DNA of 64,000 nt from Gordonia terrae (GCF_001698225.1 NZ_CP016594.1:1798001-1862000), one strand, 5' to 3'. Shown: positions 38,991 to 47,298, counted from the first letter of the stretch. Notes: generated by a model from the letters alone, not told the origin. A program made the numbers and translations.

Positions 38991-39937
38991 TGGGGATCAC
39001 CGAACAGCAGTCCCGGCGTACGTCGAGTCCGAAGCCCCGGATGACAGGTGCGATCGCACTGGGCATGGCCGCGCTCCTCGCGGGATGCGCGGGCGGACCC
39101 GAGCCGGAGCCCGTCGAACCGGTCACGGTCACGGTGACCGCGGACCCGTCCGCATCGACACCCGCGCCCGGTCCAAACGCGCCGACCGCGTCGTCGACCG
39201 TTCCTCCTGCCGCGTTCGGGGGCCTGGCAGCCAGTTTCCGCAAGGTCGCGGCGTCGACCGGCCTGACGGTCGGCATGGCGATCGCGCCCGTCGGCGGGTC
39301 GGCCGTCCCGGCGCTGACCCTCGGTGACGACGCGCCGAGGGTGGCGTGGTCGACGATCAAGGTGCCGCTGGCGGTCGCCGCGGAACGCGCCAACGGCCCG
39401 AGTCCTTCGGCGCGCGCCGCGATCGTCGATTCCGACAACGCCGCCGCGGAGAGTCTCTGGTCCTCGCTCGGCGGTGGACAATCGGCGGCCGGTGCGGTGA
39501 CCGCGGTGCTGCGCGACGGTGGCGACACCACGACGGTCGTCCCGGCGACACAGCGTCGCGCCGGCTTCACGGTCTTCGGACAGACGGTGTGGTCGTTGCC
39601 CGACGCGGCGACGTTCACTGCCGGTTTGCCCTGCCTGGAAGGTGCGCGAAATGTGGTCGCGCTCATGGGGCAGGTGGGCGGCAACCAACAGTGGGGCATC
39701 GAGATCATGCCGGCACCGCGTGCCACCGCCGTCAAGGGTGGCTGGGGCCCGGGTGTCACGGATGGATACCTGGTCCGGCAGATCGGAATCCTCACCTTCC
39801 GCGACGGTCAACGGGCTGCGGTGGCGATGAGCGCGGTCGGGGGCTCGATGTCGGGTGGTGTCGCGGCATTGAACTCGGTGGCGAACTGGCTCAACAGCAA
39901 CCTGGCCCGCTTGCCGCGTGGACGCTGTTCCGCCTGA
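38990..39937 (+). CDS. Lipoprotein with class A beta-lactamase/PBP-like active-site motifs
   Basis: A 315-residue lipoprotein (lipobox LLAGC, C33) with a proline/threonine linker. The penicillin-recognising triad is readable: SxxK as S121-T-I-K124, SDN at 148-150 and K249-G-G251 in the KTG position. The class-A Glu166 loop is not obvious, so hydrolysis of beta-lactams is doubtful; a peptidoglycan-related or sensory role is equally possible. It is translationally coupled to the kinase gene and is followed by a paralogue at 40055. Confidence 0.72.
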   Translation: MGITEQQSRRTSSPKPRMTGAIALGMAALLAGCAGGPEPEPVEPVTVTVTADPSASTPAPGPNAPTASSTVPPAAFGGLAASFRKVAASTGLTVGMAIAPVGGSAVPALTLGDDAPRVAWSTIKVPLAVAAERANGPSPSARAAIVDSDNAAAESLWSSLGGGQSAAGAVTAVLRDGGDTTTVVPATQRRAGFTVFGQTVWSLPDAATFTAGLPCLEGARNVVALMGQVGGNQQWGIEIMPAPRATAVKGGWGPGVTDGYLVRQIGILTFRDGQRAAVAMSAVGGSMSGGVAALNSVANWLNSNLARLPRGRCSA

Positions 39938-39996
39938 TCACTTCTCGGGCAGGTGTGACACCGGTCCCAGCTAGGTCCCGATTGGGTATACAGCCT

Positions 39997-40014
39997 GGTT
40001 CGAGAACTCGAACC
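39997..40014. promoter_or_regulatory. 18-bp palindrome upstream of the second serine-enzyme-like gene
   Basis: GGTTCGAG-AA-CTCGAACC is a perfect inverted repeat. It ends 4 bases before a TAGTCT -10 candidate (40019-40024) and so would occlude the promoter spacer. This suggests an independent, repressor-controlled promoter for the 40055 gene. Confidence 0.55.
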
Positions 40015-40054
40015 GCCATAGTCTCATGTGTCTGGAGTGACTCAGGAGACAATT

Positions 40055-40945
40055 GTGAAAGTTGTGACAAGGATCGGCGTGGTGTTCTGCGCGGTCGTGA
40101 TGTCGGTGGTGATCGGCACGGGCTCGGCGACGGCGATACCGCTCCCCGTGCTGCCGCCGCTGCCGGAGCCCTTCGCGACGTGGTTCAAACCACCCGAGCC
40201 GCTCGACAAGAAACTGGCGAAAAGCTATGCCGCACTGACGAAGTCGATGCGAAAGTCGTTGCCCGGCCAGCTCGGCATCGCGATCGTGCCGGTCGGCGGA
40301 GACGAGGTCATCTCACTCGGATCGCTCAAGTCCGGGCGTGCGTGGTCCACGATGAAGGTCCCGGTGTCACTTGCCGCGCAACGCGAGCGTGGGCCGGCGG
40401 TCGCCGCGATGGAGGACAAGGCGATCACGTTCTCCGACAACGACGCGGCCGGCGAACTGTGGGGAGTCCTCGGCGGTGGGCACGCCTCCGTCGATGCCGT
40501 CAGCGCGGTCTTGCGTGAGGGGCACGATGTCCGGACGCACGTGTCCTCCGAGGTCGACAACCCGCCGTCGTATCCCGGGTACACCGCGTGGGCGTTGCGC
40601 GATCAGGCGATCTTCGGCGCCCATCTGCCGTGTCTCCCCGACAGCGAGCACATCGTCCGGCTGATGAGTGCCGTTGCCCCGAACCAGCAGTGGGGAATCG
40701 CGAAGGTGGGACGCAATCAGGGTGCGGTGACCGCGGTCAAGGGCGGTTGGGGGCCGGCGACGTCGAGATCCTCGGCGCATCTCGTCCGGCAACTGGGCAT
40801 CATCAGCACCACCGGTGGTCAGGTCGCGGTGTCGATGGCCGCCATACCGCGTAGCGGGTCGTTCACCGATGGCACCAAGATGCTGACGCGACTGGGCAAC
40901 TGGCTCGGCAAGAACCTGGCCGATCTGCCGAAGGGACGGTGCTGA
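40055..40945 (+). CDS. Exported class A beta-lactamase/PBP-like protein, paralogue
   Basis: A 296-residue secreted protein. A signal peptide ends near SATA-IP (about residue 27) with no lipobox. The motif set is shared with its upstream neighbour: S98-T-M-K101, S127-D-N129 and K229-G-G. Flanking text (AWST[IM]KVP, NQQWGI, AVKGGWGP, L[PA][RD]LP[RK]GRC) shows tandem duplication. GTG at 40055 is chosen because CAGGAG lies 6-7 bases upstream, although the frame is open from 40028. The conserved C-terminal GRC may pair with an internal Cys. Confidence 0.72.
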   Translation: MKVVTRIGVVFCAVVMSVVIGTGSATAIPLPVLPPLPEPFATWFKPPEPLDKKLAKSYAALTKSMRKSLPGQLGIAIVPVGGDEVISLGSLKSGRAWSTMKVPVSLAAQRERGPAVAAMEDKAITFSDNDAAGELWGVLGGGHASVDAVSAVLREGHDVRTHVSSEVDNPPSYPGYTAWALRDQAIFGAHLPCLPDSEHIVRLMSAVAPNQQWGIAKVGRNQGAVTAVKGGWGPATSRSSAHLVRQLGIISTTGGQVAVSMAAIPRSGSFTDGTKMLTRLGNWLGKNLADLPKGRC

Positions 40946-40951
40946 GCGCCG

Positions 40952-42286
40952 TCAGGCCGCGGAGTGCGCGGCGACCGTCTTCCCGGCGCCGGCCGGGGTG
41001 GTGAGCGCGGCGGCTATCGCCGTCGTGAGCGGAACCGAGAGCGCGATCGCGATACCGCCGACGAACGAGCGGGCCAGCTCAACCGCCACGACATCGGTCG
41101 TGAGCAGTCCGCCCAGCGGTTGCTGGGCCACCGAGAACAGCAACATCAGCGGCAGAGCGCTGCCCGCGTAGGCGAAGACGAGTGTGTAGACGGTGCTCGC
41201 GATGTGGTCGCGGCCGACACGCATCGCGGCGCGGAACGTGGCCAGCCGTGAGGGTTCGCCGGCCGCGGCGAGCTCGAAGGCCGCCGAGGCCTGGGTGATC
41301 GTGACGTCGTTCAGAACGCCGAGGGTGCCGATGATGAACCCGGCGAGCAGGAGACCACTGACCGAGATGTTGCCCTGGTATACCTGCAGATTGGTGGTCT
41401 GATCACCCGAGAGCCCGGTGAGGTTCATCGTCCGGATCGCGAGCCAGCTGAGGAATCCCGCGAGCAGCAGAGAGGTCAATGTCCCGAGGAGAGCCGAACT
41501 GGTCCGCAGGCTCACCCCGTGGGCGAGGTAGAGGACGACGAACAGGATCGCCGCCGACGAGACCACCGCCACCGCGACCGGGGACGCGCCGTCGAGGATG
41601 GCGGGAAGGGTGAACACGGTGAGAATCCCGAAGGCGATCGCCAGCCCGATGATCGAGCGGAAGCCGCGCCAGGCGGCGACCAGCACGATCGCGGCGATGA
41701 ACAACACTGCCCAGAAGATGATCGCCGGCCCACGCTGGAAGTCGAAGAAGGTGTAGCGGTTGCCGTCGGGGCCGGGCACGGTCGAGAGGCGGATGCCATC
41801 CCCGACGTTCAACGTCGGCTGGCCTGCCTGCGGGTCGTCGAGGGTGCCGGCCGCCGGCGCCACGGTGTCGGGCCCCGACCCGGCCTGCGCCCGGTTGGTG
41901 GGGATCTCCAGGACGGTGTACTGGCCGGCCACGTCGCCGGACGAGAACCGGACCGCGTTGAGGATGCACGGGCCGCCGGGGACCGGGTTCACCGGGATGT
42001 CCGCGGTCTCGAGCACCGATCCCGCCACCGAGTTGAGGCAGTTCGCATGGAACTGGTCAACGATCTCGCCGTCGACCGTGGTGATCGGCCCGCCGTCGGC
42101 GGAACGGAACTGGGTGGGGATCGGGTGCTCGGAATCCGACGGCCACAGGACGACCATCCCGACGGCGACCGCGACCGCGGTGACGGCGAGCGTGCCGATG
42201 ACGAACCATCGGGCGAACGGCGAGAGCGTGTGGCTGATGTCGGACAGCGAGTGCGCGTGACCGTGCCCGTGATGTGTGCGGCTCAC
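40952..42286 (-). CDS. YibE/F-like multipass membrane protein
   Basis: A 444-residue membrane protein. It has a histidine-rich cytoplasmic start (HHGHGHAHS), one N-terminal helix, an extracytoplasmic beta-rich region of about 120 residues, then seven or more hydrophobic helices. The YibE/F pattern is clear in the second half (LLLAGFIIGTLGVLNDVTITQASAAFEL, AMRVGRDHIASTVYTLVFAYAGSALPLMLLF). Function unknown; an efflux or permease role is usually assumed. GTG 42286 is preceded by TAGGCT with a 6-base gap, predicting a leaderless message. Confidence 0.85.
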   Translation of the reverse strand: MSRTHHGHGHAHSLSDISHTLSPFARWFVIGTLAVTAVAVAVGMVVLWPSDSEHPIPTQFRSADGGPITTVDGEIVDQFHANCLNSVAGSVLETADIPVNPVPGGPCILNAVRFSSGDVAGQYTVLEIPTNRAQAGSGPDTVAPAAGTLDDPQAGQPTLNVGDGIRLSTVPGPDGNRYTFFDFQRGPAIIFWAVLFIAAIVLVAAWRGFRSIIGLAIAFGILTVFTLPAILDGASPVAVAVVSSAAILFVVLYLAHGVSLRTSSALLGTLTSLLLAGFLSWLAIRTMNLTGLSGDQTTNLQVYQGNISVSGLLLAGFIIGTLGVLNDVTITQASAAFELAAAGEPSRLATFRAAMRVGRDHIASTVYTLVFAYAGSALPLMLLFSVAQQPLGGLLTTDVVAVELARSFVGGIAIALSVPLTTAIAAALTTPAGAGKTVAAHSAA

Positions 42287-42292
42287 GCGGTG

Positions 42293-42298
42293 AGCCTA
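42293..42298 (-). promoter_or_regulatory. -10 element of the YibE/F gene
   Basis: Minus-strand TAGGCT ends 6 bases before the GTG at 42286. Confidence 0.5.
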
Positions 42299-42304
42299 TG
42301 CGCC

Positions 42305-42339
42305 CCGCACCCGGGACGCGATGGGCGACCCGGGTGCGG
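42305..42339 (-). terminator. Terminator after the MetQ-like gene
   Basis: An 11-bp perfect stem (CCGCACCCGGG with its complement) around a 13-base loop, 30 bases beyond the metQ-like stop codon. It would end the four-gene monooxygenase-importer operon. Confidence 0.65.
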
Positions 42340-42369
42340 TGACGAGGCGTGCGCCGGCGCTCCCGCTGC

Positions 42370-43299
42370 TCACAGCGGCAGCAGGATCCCCTTCACCCGA
42401 GGATCGGTACGCAGGAACTCCTGCACGGCAGGATCCTTGAACGCGGCAACCAGGTTCGTGATGTTCTCGGTGTCCTTCCACTGCGTCCCGATGGTCAGCT
42501 GCCCGGCGAACTCGTCGGGAGCGGGCGGGGCGTAGATCTGCTTGGCGATGTCGATGTTCGCGGCGAGGTAGTACTCGGTGTAGCCGACGGTCGCGTCGAG
42601 GTCGGCGAGTGAGCGCGACTGGGCGGCGAAATCGAGCAGCACGAACTGCAGATTGCGCGGGTTCGTGGCGATGTCCTTCTGCGTCGCCTTCCACTTGTCC
42701 ACGCCCGGCTTGAGCGTGATGAGTCCGGCGCGTTCGAGCAGCCAGAGTCCCTGCGCCTCGTTCGCGGGATCGGAATACAGGGAGACGCGAGCGTTCTGCG
42801 GCAGGTCGGCGACGTCGCGATACTTGTCCGACCAGATGCCGAAGCCCCAGCGGAAGACCGGGGTCGCGGCTTCCTCCTGGAAGTCCGGGTTCGCCTCGAG
42901 GACCTGCGACAGCCACAGCTTGTGCTGATAGACGGTGCCGGCGACCTCACCGTCGCTGACCGCGCGGTTGAGCGTCGTGGAGTCGGACAGGCCCTTGAAC
43001 GCGACCTTGATGTCGTACCGGGGTGCGACCTCGTCGGCGATGAACTCGACGAGTGCCTGCTCGGAGGCATTGCCCTCGGCGGTCACGACGGTCAGCGTCG
43101 CACCGGCGGTCTCATTGGGTGACGTCGAGTCGGAGCCGAGGAATCGCCAGCCGATCACCGCGGCGATGACGGCGACCACGACCAGCGCACCGACGATCAG
43201 CGGCCAGCGTCGCCGGGCCGAGATCTCGATGTCGGAATGTCCCGGCGGCGAGGGGGAATCGGGTGAGGTCTCGGTGGTCGAACCGGTGTCCTGTGTCAT
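42370..43299 (-). CDS. MetQ/NlpA-family substrate-binding protein with N-terminal membrane anchor
   Basis: A 309-residue binding protein of the MetQ/NlpA family (TEGNASEQALVEFIADEVAPRYDIKVAFKGLSD, VSLYSDPANEAQGLWLLERAGLITL). It has no lipobox: residues 1-30 are acidic and proline/serine-rich, and one hydrophobic helix (WPLIVGALVVVAVIAAVIGWRFL) follows, so it is probably membrane-anchored by an uncleaved helix. The family binds methionine or related compounds. Because the operon begins with a sulfur-type monooxygenase gene, the ligand may instead be another organosulfur compound. Confidence 0.82.
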   Translation of the reverse strand: MTQDTGSTTETSPDSPSPPGHSDIEISARRRWPLIVGALVVVAVIAAVIGWRFLGSDSTSPNETAGATLTVVTAEGNASEQALVEFIADEVAPRYDIKVAFKGLSDSTTLNRAVSDGEVAGTVYQHKLWLSQVLEANPDFQEEAATPVFRWGFGIWSDKYRDVADLPQNARVSLYSDPANEAQGLWLLERAGLITLKPGVDKWKATQKDIATNPRNLQFVLLDFAAQSRSLADLDATVGYTEYYLAANIDIAKQIYAPPAPDEFAGQLTIGTQWKDTENITNLVAAFKDPAVQEFLRTDPRVKGILLPL

Positions 43300-43359
43300 G
43301 AGTGGCCTTTCGGGGGTGGGTTGGTGGCTGCCGGGGACAGGGCGGCAGTGGGTCGGCGA

Positions 43360-43375
43360 CTCCCCGAACGGGGAG
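43360..43375 (-). other. Intra-operon hairpin between the metI-like and metQ-like genes
   Basis: CTCCCC-GAAC-GGGGAG, a 6-bp stem with a 4-base loop in the 100-base gap. It could attenuate or stabilise the downstream metQ message, which usually needs higher expression than permease and ATPase. Confidence 0.35.
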
Positions 43376-43399
43376 CAGCAGACTTCGGGCTTGTGAGGT

Positions 43400-44107
43400 T
43401 CAGCGGTTGACCCGGCGGGACGTGACCGGGTTGAGACTGCGGGCGAGAGCGTCGCCGGCTACCTGGATGATCGCGACCGTCACGATGAGCACGATGATGG
43501 TCGCGACCATGACTCCCTGGTCGAATCGCTGATATCCGTAGGTGACCGCGACGTAGCCGAGTCCGCCGGCTCCGATGGTGCCGGCGATGGTGGAGTACTC
43601 GATCATCGCGATCGTGTTGATCGTCAGACCGCCGACGATGCTCGGCAGTGCCTCGGGAACCTGTGCTTTCCAGATGATCTGCCCGTTGGAACCCCCGGAG
43701 GCGCGTGCGACGTCGATGGTCGACGCCGGGACCGACCGCAGGGAGTTCTCGACGATCCGTGTGAAAAAGGCGATTCCGGCGATCGACATCGGGACCACCG
43801 CCGCGGCTATGCCGATGTTGGTGCCGGTGATCAGGCGGGTGAACGGGATGATCGCCGTCATCAGCACCAGGAAGGGCAGCGAACGACCGATACTGATCAC
43901 CCACGACAGGGGAGTGTGCAGCGATCGTCTCGCGAAAAGACCACCGGGAGCGAGGTTGTGGATGAGCGCGCCCAGCGGGACACCCACCACCAGGACGACG
44001 ACCATCACGATGCTCACCATCAGGACCGTGTCGATCGCCGCCGGGATGAGCAGGTCGGGGATCTCGTCGAGCGGCACCGTGATGTTCGCCGAATACGTGG
44101 TACTCAC
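43400..44107 (-). CDS. MetI-like ABC importer permease
   Basis: A 235-residue permease with five or six helices and the family EAA loop (IDVARASGGSNGQIIWKAQVPEALPSIVGGLTINTIAMIEYS). GxGGLG (TIGAGGLGYVAVTYGYQRFD) is diagnostic of the methionine uptake family. GTG 44107 overlaps the metN-like stop by 4 bases. It works with the ATPase at 44104 and the binding protein at 42370. Confidence 0.9.
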   Translation of the reverse strand: MSTTYSANITVPLDEIPDLLIPAAIDTVLMVSIVMVVVLVVGVPLGALIHNLAPGGLFARRSLHTPLSWVISIGRSLPFLVLMTAIIPFTRLITGTNIGIAAAVVPMSIAGIAFFTRIVENSLRSVPASTIDVARASGGSNGQIIWKAQVPEALPSIVGGLTINTIAMIEYSTIAGTIGAGGLGYVAVTYGYQRFDQGVMVATIIVLIVTVAIIQVAGDALARSLNPVTSRRVNR

Positions 44108-45186
44108 GCGGCCACCCCCGGGCTCTTGGTGGCGGAGCCATTGGTTGTGGTGGTGGCGGAGCCATTGGTTGTGGTGGTGGCGGAGTCACCTGGTGCCGTG
44201 GCGTCGGTGAGAAGGCGTGCGGCCAGCCCGAGTTCGCCTGCGGCCCCGATGAATGCCGACGCGTGCCCGGTCGGCACCGACACGGTGAGGTCGCCGAAGA
44301 CGGTCCCGTCGATGGTCTGGACGTTGGCGCCGAGCACCGAGATGGGGAGATCGAGCCGTTTGCCCAGACGCGTCAGCCAGTCCGCGGGGACGGTCGAGGA
44401 GTTGTAGACGACGGAGACCGGAGTCTCGGCGGACGCCGCTTCGGCGCTCGGACCACGCGGTCGAAGTGCGCGCCCCAGAACCGAATCCGGGTCGAGGACG
44501 AGCCGATCCAGGCGGCCGTGTTCGACGATGCGGCCATGGTCGAGTCGGCCGACCGTGTCGGCGACCCGCACGATGGTGTCCATCTCGTGGGTGATGAACA
44601 CCACCGCGAGACCCAGTTCGTCCCGCACGTCGGTGAGGAGTCGGAGAAATGTGTCCGTGGCAGCTGGATCCAGGCCCGACGTCGCCTCGTCGGACAGGAG
44701 GACCGACGGTTTGAGCGCCAGGGCCCGTGCGATCCCGACGCGCTGTCGCTGACCCCCGGACAGCTGATGCGGGTACCGGTCGGCCTTGTCGGCGAGACCG
44801 ACCAGGTCGAGCAGTTCACCGACGCGCGACGCGGTCGATCGCTGTGTGGCACCGAGATATTCGAGTGGGAGAGCGACATTCTGCGCCGCGGTGCGGCGGG
44901 ACAGCAGACTTGCCGACTGGAACACGGTCCCGATCCGGCGCCGGGCATCGCGCAGGCCCGAGGTGCCCAGCGCGGTGAGGTCCTCGCCGTTCACGACGAC
45001 CTTCCCGGAGGTCGGACGTTCCAACAGGTTCAGACACCGGGCGAGCGTGCTCTTGCCGGCACCCGACGGCCCGACGACGGCGAAGATCTCACCGGCATCG
45101 ACGGTGAAATCGACGTCGTCGAGGACCGTCGTCGGATTCGGTGACCCGACCCCGAAGACCTTGGTCAGCCCCGCCACCTCGATCAT
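44104..45186 (-). CDS. MetN-like ABC importer ATPase with NIL domain
   Basis: A 360-residue ATPase: Walker A GPSGAGKST, signature LSGGQRQRVGIARAL, Walker B VLLSDEATSGLDP, H-loop ITHEMD. After residue 250 comes a NIL (ferredoxin-like) domain, which in MetN binds methionine and mediates transinhibition. The last 35 residues are a low-complexity tail built of an 8-residue SATTTTNG repeat, encoded by a 24-bp tandem repeat. ATG overlaps the upstream monooxygenase stop (ATGA), so importer and enzyme are co-translated. Confidence 0.92.
   Translation of the reverse strand: MIEVAGLTKVFGVGSPNPTTVLDDVDFTVDAGEIFAVVGPSGAGKSTLARCLNLLERPTSGKVVVNGEDLTALGTSGLRDARRRIGTVFQSASLLSRRTAAQNVALPLEYLGATQRSTASRVGELLDLVGLADKADRYPHQLSGGQRQRVGIARALALKPSVLLSDEATSGLDPAATDTFLRLLTDVRDELGLAVVFITHEMDTIVRVADTVGRLDHGRIVEHGRLDRLVLDPDSVLGRALRPRGPSAEAASAETPVSVVYNSSTVPADWLTRLGKRLDLPISVLGANVQTIDGTVFGDLTVSVPTGHASAFIGAAGELGLAARLLTDATAPGDSATTTTNGSATTTTNGSATKSPGVAA
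44128..44190. repeat. 24-bp tandem repeat in the 3' end of the metN-like gene
   Basis: Two perfect 24-bp units (44128-44151, 44152-44175) and a 15-base partial third copy encode SATTTTNG repeats. The number of copies probably varies between strains through replication slippage. Confidence 0.8.
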
Positions 45187-46637
45187 CGGAGGTCGCCTTT
45201 CACGCCGGCGAGCTGTGAGGTCTTCCTGATCGAATCGTCGATGGTCGAGTTGGCCCCACCGACCCGATACGTCGACCCCCGGTGGTTCTCGGGCAACTGG
45301 TCACCGCGGCCGAAGAGCTTGTGGCGCAGGGTACCCGGGACGTAGGCGCGGTCGTAGAGTCCGCGCCGTTCCAGGGCGGGCACCACGTGGGTGATGATGT
45401 CCTCGAAAGATCCGGGTGTCACCGCGTACGCGACGTTGAAACCGTCGACGTCGGTGTCGGTCACCCAGTCCTGCAGGGCTTCTGCCACCTCGTCGCCGGA
45501 GCCGATCAGGACCGGGCCCATTCCGCCGATGCCGCCCCACGCGGCGATGTCCCGCACACGCCATTCCTCGCCGGTGTCGCCGGCCTGCTGGAATGCCGCC
45601 ACCGCGGACTGGATCGCGTTGCTGTGCACGTTGCCGATCGGTTCGTCGATCTCGTAGCTCGCGAGGTCGATGCCCATCCAGCCCGACATGAAGACCAGCG
45701 CGCCTTCGCTGCTGGCATAGGACTGGTACTCCGCGGCCTTCGCGCGGGCAGCCTCCGGAGTCGAATCGGTGATGATCGTCAGCAGCGTGTAGATCTTCGC
45801 GTCGTATGGGTCGCGCCCGGCGAGGACGAGCTCATCGCGCACCTTGCTCACGACATCGCGCAGAATGGCCTTGGTCGGTGCGGCGACGAAGATGGCCTCC
45901 GCGTTCTCCGCGGCGAAGCGGCGTCCCCGGGGCGAGGCGCCGGCCTGATAGATGACCGGCGATCCCTGCGGCGACGGCTCGGCCAGGTGGATTCCCGGCA
46001 CGGTGAAGTGGGTGCCGTGATGGCCGATGTGATGGACCCGGGCCGGGTCGGCGAAGATGCCCGCCTCGCGATCACGAAGGACCGCGTCGCGTTCCCAGGA
46101 ACCCTCCCACAGCTTGTACAGCACGGTCAGGTACTCGTCGGCCTGGTTGTAGCGCTCGTCGTGCTCGAGCTGGTCGTCGGCGCCCATGTTGCGGGCCGCG
46201 GCCGGGAGGTAGCCCGTGACCACGTTCCAGCCGATGCGGCCGCGGGTGAGGTGGTCGAGTGTCGACAGTCGCCGCGCAAACGGGTAGGGATGCTCGAAGC
46301 CGGTACCGGTGGTGACGCCGAAGCCGAGGTGCTCGGTGGCGTGCGCCATCGCGGAGACGAGTAGCAGGGGGTCGTTCACGGGGATCTGTGCACCCTGGCG
46401 GATGGCGGCTTCGTCGTTGCCGGCGAACACGTCATAGGTACCGAGGACATCGGCGATGAACAGGCCGTCGAATCCGCCGGTCTCCAGTAATCGTGCGAGG
46501 TCGACCCAGTAGTCGATGGTGTTGTAGTTCCACGACCGGTCGTCGGGGTGACGCCACAGTCCGGGCGATTGGTGTGCAACGCAATTCATGTCGAAGGCGT
46601 TGAAGCGGATCTTCCGCGGGGTGTTCGGTTCTGACAC
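45183..46637 (-). CDS. NtaA/SnaA/DszA/DmoA-family FMN-dependent monooxygenase
   Basis: A 484-residue luciferase-like enzyme of the large-subunit two-component type: FNAFDMNCVAHQSPGLWRHPDD, WNYNTIDYWVDLARLLETGGFDGLFIADVLGTYDVF, GRIGWNVVTGYLPAAARNMG and PVIYQAGASPRGRRFAAENAEAIF. Characterised members cleave C-S or C-N bonds (DmoA dimethyl sulfide, DszA dibenzothiophene sulfone, NtaA nitrilotriacetate, EmoA EDTA). It needs FMNH2 from a separate reductase not seen nearby. It leads an operon with a MetNIQ-type importer, suggesting uptake and oxidation of one sulfur or amine compound. Confidence 0.88.
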   Translation of the reverse strand: MSEPNTPRKIRFNAFDMNCVAHQSPGLWRHPDDRSWNYNTIDYWVDLARLLETGGFDGLFIADVLGTYDVFAGNDEAAIRQGAQIPVNDPLLLVSAMAHATEHLGFGVTTGTGFEHPYPFARRLSTLDHLTRGRIGWNVVTGYLPAAARNMGADDQLEHDERYNQADEYLTVLYKLWEGSWERDAVLRDREAGIFADPARVHHIGHHGTHFTVPGIHLAEPSPQGSPVIYQAGASPRGRRFAAENAEAIFVAAPTKAILRDVVSKVRDELVLAGRDPYDAKIYTLLTIITDSTPEAARAKAAEYQSYASSEGALVFMSGWMGIDLASYEIDEPIGNVHSNAIQSAVAAFQQAGDTGEEWRVRDIAAWGGIGGMGPVLIGSGDEVAEALQDWVTDTDVDGFNVAYAVTPGSFEDIITHVVPALERRGLYDRAYVPGTLRHKLFGRGDQLPENHRGSTYRVGGANSTIDDSIRKTSQLAGVKGDLR

Positions 46638-46694
46638 CGGAGGAATGATGCTGTCGGATCGGTGGAGTCGCCATCGTTGTGCCCACGGCGAACC

Positions 46695-46700
46695 TAAACT
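46695..46700 (+). promoter_or_regulatory. -10 element of the DinB-like gene
   Basis: TAAACT ends 6 bases before the ATG at 46707; a leaderless transcript is expected. Confidence 0.5.
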
Positions 46701-46706
46701 TGCACC

Positions 46707-47210
46707 ATGCGATCTTCAGAGGTGTTGCTCGACGGTCTGGGGCGAGTGGCCGAGAACGTTCACGCTGTACTCGACGGGGCCACGCCGGAGCTCCTGAACA
46801 CCGCGCCCGCGCCCGGTACCAACACCATCGCATGGCTCGTCTGGCATCTGACCCGCGTGCAGGATTCCCACATCGCCGATGTCGCCGGCATCGAGGAGGT
46901 CTGGGCGGCCGGTGGTTGGGCGGACCGCTTCGATCTCCCGTTCTCCCCGGGCGAGATCGGGTACGGGCAATCGGCCGACGAGGCCGCACGCGCGATCGTG
47001 GATGACGCCGGACTGCTTCGGGACTACTACGACGCCACTCACGCCGTCAGCGCCGACTACATCGGCGGGCTGACGGATTCAGATCTCGACCGTATCGTCG
47101 ACCACAACTGGGATCCGCCGGTCACGCTGGGCGTGCGGCTGATCAGCGTGATCGACGACGACACCCAGCACATCGGCCAGGCGGCGTACGTGCGGGGTCT
47201 GTTGTCCTGA
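46707..47210 (+). CDS. DinB-superfamily protein (putative thiol-dependent enzyme)
   Basis: A 167-residue four-helix protein. Metal-binding histidines are plausible in NTIAWLVWHLTRVQDSHI (about residues 40-57) and DDDTQHIGQAAYVRGLL near the C-terminus, the arrangement seen in DinB/DUF664 proteins. Actinobacterial members include mycothiol-dependent S-transferases and maleylpyruvate isomerase relatives. The precise reaction is unknown. It is divergent from the DmoA-like gene with 69 bases between. Confidence 0.78.
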   Translation: MRSSEVLLDGLGRVAENVHAVLDGATPELLNTAPAPGTNTIAWLVWHLTRVQDSHIADVAGIEEVWAAGGWADRFDLPFSPGEIGYGQSADEAARAIVDDAGLLRDYYDATHAVSADYIGGLTDSDLDRIVDHNWDPPVTLGVRLISVIDDDTQHIGQAAYVRGLLS

Positions 47211-47221
47211 CGCGCTGGTCC

Positions 47222-47288
47222 CCCCACCGGGATGTCGTAGCGAAAGGCGCTGTATCGGTGCGCATTTCGCCACCGGATCCCGGTGGGG
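47222..47288. terminator. Large bulged hairpin between convergent genes
   Basis: A 12-bp outer stem (CCCCACCGGGAT, 47222-47233, with 47277-47288) encloses an inner GCGAAA/TTTCGC stem (47240-47245 with 47265-47270) and a GCGC pairing. It fills the gap between the DinB gene and the convergent secreted-protein gene, fitting a bidirectional terminator, although it is longer than usual. Confidence 0.5.
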
Positions 47289-47298
47289 TGCGGGGCGG

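Noticed and set aside
39997..40014. SOS (LexA) box
   Set aside because: The half-sites are in the order GTTCG...CGAAC, the reverse of the actinobacterial CGAAC-N4-GTTCG box, and the adjacent gene has no link to DNA repair.
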